DNA from: SUG2458 sp963651465
GTDB taxonomy: Bacteria; Bacillota_I; Bacilli_A; RFN20; CAG-826
Length of the DNA stretch: 64,000 nucleotides
Reading direction: 5' to 3'
NCBI GenBank assembly: GCA_963651465.1
Contig: CAVJPS010000009.1
Coordinates: 1 to 64,000, forward strand
The position numbers and the translations under genes were made by a program. This document shows, one piece after another, positions 55,012 through 62,790 of the stretch; position 1 is the stretch's first letter; every line of letters begins with the position of its first letter. Under the pieces are notes generated by a model. The model searched no databases. It was not told where the DNA came from and saw nothing but the letters and a program-made list of their open reading frames with translations.

Positions 55012-55665
55012 TTAATCGTCTGTTTCTTCTACATTTTCTTCATCATTAACATCTTCTAATGTTTTCTTGCGAGAATTAATTTGTTTAATGACGATTTGAA
55101 TTAATTTACTAATTACTGGTACCATAATAACTGTAAAAGTAAATTCAATTAAGAAATTACATAGAAATGTAGTAGTAAAAAGTATTTTTAATGCTTCTGC
55201 AGCACTTTCACCAAATAACGGAACAAACCATAATGAAACTCCAGCAAAGAATAATGATGTGTTAACAATTGGAACAATAACAGAAGAAAGACCAGTTGTT
55301 AAAATCATATTGAGTTTTGTTTTGCTAAGCCATTTAAATAAGAATCCTACAAGTAATCCTGCAATACCTGTTTTTAATAAACAAAGGAATACTGTTGCAA
55401 CTGGATTATAAGCTAGAAAGCCTGCAGTACTTGGAGCAGTTAAAATAATAGCACCATCAACAATACCTAACATCAAACCAACAGTTGGTCCATAAATACA
55501 TGCTCCAATAATGATTGGTATTAATGCTAAATTAATATTAATTGTACCATTTATAACTACGTAGTTAGAAATAAAAGCTAAGACAACTACCGTAGCAAGT
55601 AAGATGCCTAAGCCAGTAATGTATCTGATTTTTTCAGAACGAGTTTTTGATTTAAACATATTCAT
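55012..55665 (-). CDS. ECF transporter S component, probably pantothenate
   Basis: S components are six-helix membrane proteins that bind a vitamin and dock on the shared EcfAAT module. The 217-residue protein has six hydrophobic segments and the family stretch INLALIPIIIGACIYGPTVG near residues 40-60, as in FolT/PanT-type proteins. It starts 19 bp after coaX in the same operon. As coaX uses pantothenate, pantothenate is the most likely cargo; that is inference from context, and folate or another vitamin remains possible. The tail (185-217) is charged. The ribosome binding site is weak, and a start two codons later is possible. Confidence 0.8.
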   Translation of the reverse strand: MNMFKSKTRSEKIRYITGLGILLATVVVLAFISNYVVINGTININLALIPIIIGACIYGPTVGLMLGIVDGAIILTAPSTAGFLAYNPVATVFLCLLKTGIAGLLVGFLFKWLSKTKLNMILTTGLSSVIVPIVNTSLFFAGVSLWFVPLFGESAAEALKILFTTTFLCNFLIEFTFTVIMVPVISKLIQIVIKQINSRKKTLEDVNDEENVEETDD

Positions 55666-55684
55666 AATTTTCTTATTTTTCCTC

Positions 55685-56449
55685 TTATTTGATATTCTTT
55701 TTTAAAGCAAAGAAAAGACCATCTAAAACTAGACTGCTATCATGTACAAAGTCTTTATTTAAATGGTCACGTACTAACGGTGCGTAACCACCCGTCAAAA
55801 TTCTTTGACACTTGTAACCTAATTCGTTTTCGATCTTAGTGCATAATCCTTCAATCATCGCAATAGTGCCATAGATTGATCCTGAGTTAACTGAGTCAGG
55901 AGTGTTTTTTCCAATTACTTTTTCAGGGCATTCAAGAGATACTTCTGAAAGTAATGCAGCTTGATTAGTTAAAGCTTTAGTAGCAATCATAATGCCAGCC
56001 ATAACTACTCCACCAACAAAACAACCATCTTTATCTAAGACAATAATCTTGCTAGCAGTACCTAAATCTACGATTAATGTTGCAGGGCCGTATTTTTGTA
56101 AAGCTCCTACACAATCGCAAACTAAGTCTGCACCAACTTCAGACGGATTATCCATTTTAATTTTTAATCCTGTCTTGAGACCTGGGCCTACTGTTTTAAC
56201 TTCAGTTTTAAATGTTTCTTTAACAACACTAGTAATTAATTTGTTAAGAGAAGGTACTACTGAAGAAAGGATTGCACCATCACAAGGTTCAATAAGATTT
56301 TTCTCACTAATAAATCTATTAAAGATTGATAAATACTCATCATAACTCTTAGATTTGTCAGTAAGAGTACGGAAAGTATGGACTAATGTTCCATCTTTGT
56401 AAACACCAACAAATATGTTAGTGTTTCCCATATCTATTGTTATATTCAT
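55685..56449 (-). CDS. coaX: Type III pantothenate kinase
   Basis: CoaX phosphorylates pantothenate, the first step of coenzyme A synthesis, and is not inhibited by CoA. The 254 residues have the ASKHA fold motifs DMGNTNIFVGVYKDG, GADLVCDCVGA, VDLGTASKI and GGVVMAGI, and LTGGYAP. It starts at ATG 56449 behind AGGAGG and leads a seven-gene operon. The last CoA step, coaE, is fused to mutM at 25620-27020. A short hairpin (GTTAT/ATAAC) lies before the gene. Confidence 0.95.
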   Translation of the reverse strand: MNITIDMGNTNIFVGVYKDGTLVHTFRTLTDKSKSYDEYLSIFNRFISEKNLIEPCDGAILSSVVPSLNKLITSVVKETFKTEVKTVGPGLKTGLKIKMDNPSEVGADLVCDCVGALQKYGPATLIVDLGTASKIIVLDKDGCFVGGVVMAGIMIATKALTNQAALLSEVSLECPEKVIGKNTPDSVNSGSIYGTIAMIEGLCTKIENELGYKCQRILTGGYAPLVRDHLNKDFVHDSSLVLDGLFFALKKNIK

Positions 56450-56657
56450 AATGTCCTCCTGCTATGATGTTATCAAAATAACTATCATGCAAGAATATTA
56501 TAAAATAATATTCACTCATTAACAATTAAATTGTTATGTAAGCATTATCATTTAAAATTTTTTCTTAATAAGCTCTTTATTTATCATAATTAAATTGTTA
56601 AAATATAAGTAACAATGGAAAAGGAATTAAATTAGGTAACAAAGGAGGACATAATTG

Positions 56658-57593
56658 ATGAAAAATAAATCATTACCTATTTTAGGACTTGCTTTAGGTT
56701 CAGTCCTAGCATTAACCGGTTGTAACGGTCAAGCAATTACACAAGAGAAAGCAAAAGCTAATTTACAAAAAGCTCAAGAAAAAGTTGAAGAAGCTAATGC
56801 ATATACAGTAAACGTTTCTAGTAACATAACTGCTGCATTTAGTGCAACTTTAAACGATTCAACAACAAGCACTTCTTTAACTGCTACAAATAATATTAAA
56901 GGAGGAGTTAAACTAAACGAAGAAAAAACTTCTCAAGAAAAAAGTTTTATTACAACTGATATAAATTTATCTTCTCAAGTAAATAATGAAGCTGCTGAAA
57001 CAGTAGCAACACAATCAACAAAATTATATTTTGTAAATGATTCCTTATATTCACAAATTGATTCATCTAAGAGTAAAGTTTCTCTTACAACTGAAATATT
57101 AGCAGAATATAGTGCATCTATTGATATTCCAGGCTTCTCTGCATCATTTAAATTAGATCTTAATGAATTAGTTGAAAATGTTGTTACAAAATATTCAACT
57201 GAATCAAATGTCGAATACCGTCAATCGTTTGGTAAAACAATGTATATTTACCATATTCAAGAAAGCGCTGTTAAATCTACTGCTTCTGCAGCGTTAAGTT
57301 CAACTACTTCAGATAATACAGATACAACAACTTCAACATTAATTGCTTCATTAATGAGTGAATTTACTGTTAGTGATTCATATGTTAAATTTACATTCAA
57401 TCAAAACGCTACATTCCTTGAACTTGAATCTGTAATTAACGCAAATGCTACTAAGAGTCTTGAAATTGGTTCTACTAAAGCATCAGTATCATTTAGCTAT
57501 GCTTCAGCAGATAAAATCACATTTAACTTATCTGATAACTTAAGCGATAGTGATTTCCCATCAACAGAAGAATTAAATAATTGGGTACTCTAA
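56658..57593 (+). CDS. Secreted lipoprotein of unknown function
   Basis: This 311-residue protein has a clear lipoprotein signal peptide with lipobox LTGC (Cys22). A charged helix follows (about residues 26-50, ITQEKAKANLQKAQEKVEEA), then a Ser/Thr/Asn-rich, beta-strand-like body reminiscent of outer-layer lipoproteins that fold around lipids (LolA/LppX-like), but I cannot assign a family. The start is ATG 56658, nine bases after AAAGGAGG; the TTG just upstream is less likely. It is a single-gene unit with its own terminator, divergent from coaX. Confidence 0.75.
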   Translation: MKNKSLPILGLALGSVLALTGCNGQAITQEKAKANLQKAQEKVEEANAYTVNVSSNITAAFSATLNDSTTSTSLTATNNIKGGVKLNEEKTSQEKSFITTDINLSSQVNNEAAETVATQSTKLYFVNDSLYSQIDSSKSKVSLTTEILAEYSASIDIPGFSASFKLDLNELVENVVTKYSTESNVEYRQSFGKTMYIYHIQESAVKSTASAALSSTTSDNTDTTTSTLIASLMSEFTVSDSYVKFTFNQNATFLELESVINANATKSLEIGSTKASVSFSYASADKITFNLSDNLSDSDFPSTEELNNWVL

Positions 57594-57609
57594 TTCCAAT
57601 TCTAGTCTT

Positions 57610-57641
57610 TAAAGAGATACGATATGTATCTCTTTTTTTTA
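57610..57641 (+). terminator. Terminator of the lipoprotein gene
   Basis: AAAGAGATAC and GTATCTCTTT form a perfect 10-bp stem with loop GATAT, followed by Ts. Confidence 0.9.
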
Positions 57642-57670
57642 CATTTTTATAAACATTTTTATAAAATATC

Positions 57671-57699
57671 TTTACATTTTTGTAAATATTTGATAATAT
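57671..57699 (+). promoter_or_regulatory. Promoter of the candidate small RNA
   Basis: TTTACA (57671-57676) and TAATAT (57694-57699) are spaced by 17 bp; a TATAAT overlaps the second box two bases later. No gene on this strand follows, other than the small RNA candidate. Confidence 0.6.
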
Positions 57700-57703
57700 A
57701 ATT

Positions 57704-57852
57704 GTGTAATCTAAATCTCCATAGATTACATTTCTCCACTTAATATATCATTCCCCTATTAAGTGTATCAAACCTCCGGGTGTATCTCTCCTATATAAAA
57801 CACCCAACAAAAAAAGACTTCCAGTGTGTGTGGGAAGTCTTTTATTTTTTTA
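57704..57852 (+). ncRNA. Candidate small RNA with C-rich anti-Shine-Dalgarno loops
   Basis: About 150 bases with no ORF form three hairpins in a row and then a terminator. Hairpin 1 is 57705-57713 with 57722-57730 (9 bp, loop AATCTCCA). Hairpin 2 is 57737-57745 with 57757-57765 (9 bp, loop TATCATTCCCC). Hairpin 3 is 57778-57783 with 57800-57805 (6 bp, loop containing TCTCTCCT). The linkers hold TTTCTCC and ACCTCC. The terminator is a perfect 11-bp stem followed by Ts. C-rich unpaired CUCC/CCUCC motifs are complementary to ribosome binding sites, as in streptococcal csRNAs and Bacillus FsrA. It is therefore a likely trans-acting translational regulator; targets are unknown. Confidence 0.6.
57812..57852. 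terminator. Bidirectional terminator shared by the small RNA and tex
   Basis: AAAAGACTTCC and GGAAGTCTTTT form a perfect 11-bp stem with loop AGTGTGTGTG. A T-run follows on the plus strand and an A-run precedes it, so it also ends tex transcripts on the minus strand. Confidence 0.9.
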
Positions 57853-60003
57853 TTCAACTTGCTTTAATGATAATCCAATACGTTCTTTAGCAACATCAAT
57901 TGAAATAACTTTTACTTTAACAATGTCATTAACGTGAACGATATCTAAAGGATGCTTAACAAATTTTGTTGATAATTCACTAATATGAATAAATCCATCA
58001 TGGTGAACACCAATATCAACAAAGACACCAAAGTCCATAATATTACGAACTGTACCTTCCAAAATCATACCTTCTTTAAGATCTTTTATTTCTAAAATAT
58101 CTTGTCTTAATGTGGCACTTTGAGTATCTTCACGTGGGTCACGACCTGGTTTTTTAAGTTCTTCAATAATATCATGTAAAGTTGGTTCGCCAACTTTTAA
58201 TTTTGTAGCTAAGGTTTTTTCATCATTAATACTATTTAATTTTTCTAAACATTTAGGTGTATTTAAATCTTTAGTAGTTAAGCCTAATTCTTTTAATAAG
58301 TTTTTAGCTACTTCATATGATTCAGGGTGAACACCTGTATTTTCTAAAGCATCTCCATCAGTAATACGCAAGAAACCTGCACATTGTTCGTATGCTTTAG
58401 GGCCTAACTTTGAAACATTTAATAATTCTTCATGATTCATAAAACGACCGTTGTCTTCACGATATTTAACAATATTAGTAGCAATTTGAGGTGTAACACC
58501 AGCAACATATTCTAATAATGAAGGTGAAGCTAAGTTAACATCAACACCAACTGAGTTAACACAATCTTCAACAACACCACCTAAAACCGTATTAAGTTTC
58601 TTTTGGTTCATATCGTGTTGATATTGACCAACTCCAATTGCTTCTGGTGGTATTTTAACTAATTCAGCAAGGGGATCTTGAATACGACGAGCAATTGAAA
58701 CAGCACTACGTAAATTTGTATCGTAATCTGGGAATTCCTTTGCAGCCAATTTAGTTGCACTATAAACCGAAGCACCAGCTTCTGAAACTACTGTATAAGA
58801 ACAATTTTGTTTAATAACATCTGGTAAGGAATCTAAGACATCGCGAATAAATGCTTGTGATTCTCTAGAAGCTGTGCCGTTACCAATAGCAATTAAATTA
58901 ATCTTATGTTTTCTAATCATATTAGAAACAATAATTTTTGCACTATCAATTTGGTTACGTGGTGGGGTTGGATAAATAACACCAGTATCTAAAACTTTAC
59001 CCGTTTCATCAACTACTGCAAGTTTACATCCATGAGCGTATCCTGGGTCAAAACCCAAAACAACTTTATGATGGACAGGAGCGACCAATAATAATTGATG
59101 TAAATTTTCTTTAAATACAATAATAGAAGCATCTTCAGCTTTTTCGGTTAATTCATTATGAATTTCAGTTGTAATTGAAGGTAAAATCAAACGTTTATAA
59201 CCATCTTCAATAGCAGCACATAATTCTTTTTCAAATGGGGAATTTTGTTTAATGATTTTCTTTTTAATATAATTAACAACTTCTTCATCTGGAATTTCAT
59301 ATGTAACTTTTAAAGCTTTAGTATTTTCACCACGATTAATAGCTAATACACGATGGTTAGCAATTGATTTGACAGGTTCATTATAATCTTTGTACATATC
59401 GAAAATACCTTTTTCGTCACGTACGTTTTCTTTTGTTACAATTTTACCAAATTCTTTAAAAATAAAACGACAACGTTTATTATAGTCAGCTTCGTCAGAT
59501 ACAATTTCAGCAATAATATCTAAAGCGCCTTGAATAGCATCTTCAATAGTTAACACTTTCTTTTCTTCATTAATAAATTCTTTAGCATATTCATTAAGTG
59601 GTTTTTCTTCTTTTTGAGCAAGAATATATTTTGCTAAAGGTTCCAAACCTTTTTCTTTAGCAACAATAGCTCTTGTTTTCTTTTTAGGTTTATAAGGACG
59701 ATATACGTCTTCAAGTTCTGTCATTGTTTTACATGCTAAAACTGTTGCTTTTAATTCATCTGTTAATAAGCCTTGTTCTTCAATTGACTTTAAAACTGTA
59801 TTCATTCTTTCTTCAAAGTTACGTAAATATGTAAGTCTAGTATCAAATTTACGTAAAATTTCATCATCTAAAGAACCAGTAACTTCTTTACGATAACGAG
59901 CGATAAAGGGAATTGTGTTTCCTTCATCAATTAATTGAATAACTGTGTTAACTTGTTCAACAGTTATTCCTAATTCTTCTGAAATAATTTTTGAAATATC
60001 CAT
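57850..60003 (-). CDS. tex: Tex-family S1 RNA-binding protein
   Basis: Tex is a conserved nucleic-acid-binding protein related to eukaryotic Spt6, linked to transcription. The 717 residues have the family order: helical N-terminal region, YqgF-like RNase H fold around residues 320-450 (VVLGFDPGYAHGCKLAVVD), two helix-hairpin-helix motifs with SVGVDVNLASPSLLEYVAG, and a C-terminal S1 domain (LEGTVRNIMDFGVFVDIGVH). The start is ATG 60003, six bases after AAAGGTG; the GTG three codons upstream lies in that site. It is transcribed alone and shares its terminator with the small RNA. Confidence 0.95.
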   Translation of the reverse strand: MDISKIISEELGITVEQVNTVIQLIDEGNTIPFIARYRKEVTGSLDDEILRKFDTRLTYLRNFEERMNTVLKSIEEQGLLTDELKATVLACKTMTELEDVYRPYKPKKKTRAIVAKEKGLEPLAKYILAQKEEKPLNEYAKEFINEEKKVLTIEDAIQGALDIIAEIVSDEADYNKRCRFIFKEFGKIVTKENVRDEKGIFDMYKDYNEPVKSIANHRVLAINRGENTKALKVTYEIPDEEVVNYIKKKIIKQNSPFEKELCAAIEDGYKRLILPSITTEIHNELTEKAEDASIIVFKENLHQLLLVAPVHHKVVLGFDPGYAHGCKLAVVDETGKVLDTGVIYPTPPRNQIDSAKIIVSNMIRKHKINLIAIGNGTASRESQAFIRDVLDSLPDVIKQNCSYTVVSEAGASVYSATKLAAKEFPDYDTNLRSAVSIARRIQDPLAELVKIPPEAIGVGQYQHDMNQKKLNTVLGGVVEDCVNSVGVDVNLASPSLLEYVAGVTPQIATNIVKYREDNGRFMNHEELLNVSKLGPKAYEQCAGFLRITDGDALENTGVHPESYEVAKNLLKELGLTTKDLNTPKCLEKLNSINDEKTLATKLKVGEPTLHDIIEELKKPGRDPREDTQSATLRQDILEIKDLKEGMILEGTVRNIMDFGVFVDIGVHHDGFIHISELSTKFVKHPLDIVHVNDIVKVKVISIDVAKERIGLSLKQVE

Positions 60004-60082
60004 TTTGTTCACCTTTTGTTATAAAAATAACTCTCTTGTTATAATTTTATCATATTATAGATATCTTTTTTAATATTAATAT

Positions 60083-60115
60083 TAAAAAAAGATTGTTAAA
60101 TTAATAACAATCTTT
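60083..60115 (-). terminator. Terminator of leuS
   Basis: AAAGATTGTTA and TAACAATCTTT form a perfect 11-bp stem, followed on the minus strand by Ts. Confidence 0.88.
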
Positions 60116-60123
60116 AATACGTA

Positions 60124-62517
60124 TTAAGCACCAATTACAATGTTAACAATTTTGCCTTTAACAACAATAATCTTTTTGATTTCATGGCCATCAACAAACT
60201 TTTTAACATTTTCATTTGCAAGTGCAATTTCTTTAATTCTATCTTCTGTTTCATTAACAGAAATATTAATTGTACCTCTTAATTTACCATTAACTTGAAC
60301 ACCAATTGTAACTTCATTTTTAACAAGTTTACTTTCATCAAATGTAGGCCATCTTTCATAGTCAATAATATTAGAATTGCCCATTAATGACCATAATTCT
60401 TCACCGACATGAGGAGTAATTGGGAACATTAATTTAATAAAATTAAGCATATATGGTTTATAAATAGAATTAGCTTTATATACTTCATTAATAAATATCA
60501 TCATTGCGGATATTGCAGTATTAAATTGTAAATTTTCAAAGTCTTCAGTAACTTTTTTAACAACTGCATTATATGCAAAATCTAATGAACCATCATTTGT
60601 ATCACTGAATTTAGATGTAAATTGTTCATCAGTATATAAACGGAATACACGTTCAATAAAACGTTTAGCACCATCAAGACCACCAGTACTCCAAGGCAAT
60701 GAAGCATCAAGAGGTCCCATAAACATTTCATATAATCTTAAAGTATCAGCACCATAGTCATTACAAATATCATCAGGGTTAACAACGTTACCTCTTGATT
60801 TAGACATTTTTTCGCCATTTTCACCTAAAATCATACCTTGGTGGAATAATTTCTTGAATGGTTCTTCAACTGGTACTATACCTTTATCGTGTAAATATTT
60901 TGTATAGAAACGAGAATATAATAAGTGTCCAACAGCGTGTTCTGCTCCACCAATATATAAATCAACCGGTAACCAGTGTTTCATTAATTCTTCATCACAC
61001 ATTGCATTTTCATTATGTGGATCAATATAACGAATAAAGTACCATGAGGAAGCAGCACTACCTGGCATTGTTGTAGTTTCTCTTTTACCACCTTTATATT
61101 TAACCCATTCTTCAGCATTTTCAAGTGGAGGTTGTCCATTTACTTTTGCCTTATATTGGTCTAATTTAGGTAATATAAGTGGTAATTCACTATCAGGTAA
61201 TAATTCATCATGGTCAGCATAGTGAACAACAGGAATTGGTTCACCCCAATAACGTTGACGAGCAAAAATCCAGTTACGTAATTTGTAAGTTACTTTACGG
61301 CCACCAACTTTATTTTCTTCTAACCAGTTATACATTGTTTCTTTAGCTTCAGCAATATTTTTACCATCTAAGAAGCCACTATTAACGTGAAGTCCATCTT
61401 CTTCGTAAGCACCTTTTGAAATATCGCCACCAGATACAACTTCAATCATATCTAAACCAAATTTCTTAGCAAAAGCATAATCACGACTATCGTGACTTGG
61501 AACAGCCATAACTGCACCAGTTCCGTAACTTCCTAAAACATAGTCACTAATCCAAACTGGAATCTTTTTACCATTAACAGGATTAATAGAGTAAGCCCCT
61601 GTAAATACACCAGTTTTATCTTTATTTAATTCAGTTCTATCTAAATCACTTTTACGGCTAACTTCTTCTTTATATGCTTTAACAGCACTTTCTTGTTCTT
61701 TAGTTGTAATTTTATCAACTAAAGGATGTTCAGGGGCTAAAACAACATAAGTAGCACCGAATAAAGTATCGCAACGTGTTGTAAATACTTCAAAAGTATC
61801 GTCACTATCTGCGATTTTAAATACAACTGTAGCACCTACTGATTTACCAATCCAGTTACGTTGAATTTCTTTTGTGGATTCAGGCCAATCAATAGTATTT
61901 AAACCATCTAATAATTTTTCAGCATATTTAGGAATTTCAATAACCCATTGTTTCATGTTTTTACGAACAACAGGGAAACCACCACGTTCAGATTTACCAT
62001 CAATAATTTCATCATTAGCTAAGACTGTACCTAATTCTTCACACCAGTTAACTGGCATATCAACATATTTAGCAATACCATCTTGAACCATTTGTTTAAA
62101 AATCCATTGTGTCCATTTATAATATTCAGGATCACAAGTAGCAATTTCTTTAGACCAGTCATAAGACAAACCTAACATTTTAATTTGTCTTTTAAATGTT
62201 TCAATATTTTTACGAGTAAATCCATCTGGGTGATTACCAGTATTAATTGCAAATTGTTCTGCTGGTAAACCAAATGCATCCCATCCCATTGGATGTAAAA
62301 CATTAAATCCTTGCATTCTTTTCATACGGGATACAATATCAGTTGCAGTATATCCTTCTGGGTGTCCAACATGTAAGCCATTTCCAGATGGATATGGAAA
62401 CATGTCTAAACAATAAAATGGTTTTTTAGAAAAATCACGGACATCACAATAATATGTATTATGTTCTTCCCAATATTTTTGCCATTTTCTTTCTATAGCA
62501 TAGAAATCATAAATCAT
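60124..62517 (-). CDS. leuS: Leucyl-tRNA synthetase
   Basis: This class I synthetase charges tRNA-Leu. The 797 residues include the HIGH-type motif as HVGH (MFPYPSGNGLHVGHPEGY), the CP1 editing domain with TTRCDTLFGATYVVLAPEH, and the KMSKS loop (GEKMSKSRGNVVNP). The length is near the 805 residues of the Bacillus enzyme. It starts at ATG 62517 behind AAGGAGG and is controlled by a T-box leader. A TTGACA (62775-62780) and TAAAAT (62753-62758) on the minus strand, 16 bp apart, form the likely promoter. Confidence 0.97.
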   Translation of the reverse strand: MIYDFYAIERKWQKYWEEHNTYYCDVRDFSKKPFYCLDMFPYPSGNGLHVGHPEGYTATDIVSRMKRMQGFNVLHPMGWDAFGLPAEQFAINTGNHPDGFTRKNIETFKRQIKMLGLSYDWSKEIATCDPEYYKWTQWIFKQMVQDGIAKYVDMPVNWCEELGTVLANDEIIDGKSERGGFPVVRKNMKQWVIEIPKYAEKLLDGLNTIDWPESTKEIQRNWIGKSVGATVVFKIADSDDTFEVFTTRCDTLFGATYVVLAPEHPLVDKITTKEQESAVKAYKEEVSRKSDLDRTELNKDKTGVFTGAYSINPVNGKKIPVWISDYVLGSYGTGAVMAVPSHDSRDYAFAKKFGLDMIEVVSGGDISKGAYEEDGLHVNSGFLDGKNIAEAKETMYNWLEENKVGGRKVTYKLRNWIFARQRYWGEPIPVVHYADHDELLPDSELPLILPKLDQYKAKVNGQPPLENAEEWVKYKGGKRETTTMPGSAASSWYFIRYIDPHNENAMCDEELMKHWLPVDLYIGGAEHAVGHLLYSRFYTKYLHDKGIVPVEEPFKKLFHQGMILGENGEKMSKSRGNVVNPDDICNDYGADTLRLYEMFMGPLDASLPWSTGGLDGAKRFIERVFRLYTDEQFTSKFSDTNDGSLDFAYNAVVKKVTEDFENLQFNTAISAMMIFINEVYKANSIYKPYMLNFIKLMFPITPHVGEELWSLMGNSNIIDYERWPTFDESKLVKNEVTIGVQVNGKLRGTINISVNETEDRIKEIALANENVKKFVDGHEIKKIIVVKGKIVNIVIGA

Positions 62518-62540
62518 ATTTAAATCCTCCTTATAAATAT

Positions 62541-62722
62541 AAAAACGTCCTTAATAATAAGGACGTTTAGTAAACGCGGTACCACCTTAATTCATAACTA
62601 TTACAATAATAATTATGCACTTCATTTATTATCATTAACGCTGATAAACGGATATTTCTATAATGTCGAGTTCATTACATCATCATGTTAATTTTCACCA
62701 ACCATTAACTCTCTATAAAGAT
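62541..62722 (-). promoter_or_regulatory. T-box riboswitch, leucine specific
   Basis: On the minus strand the leader starts GAGAGTTAATGGTTGGTG, has CTC as specifier (62670-62668) in the context ATGAACTCGACATT, and reaches TAAGGTGGTACCGCGT (62588-62573). The terminator AAACGTCCTTA / TAAGGACGTTT with Ts follows. CTC is a leucine codon and matches leuS. Confidence 0.93.
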
Positions 62723-62790
62723 TAAGTAATTACTACTACATTTATCAAAATTATTTTACCAAATTAATAAGTTATGTCAATAATAATAAA

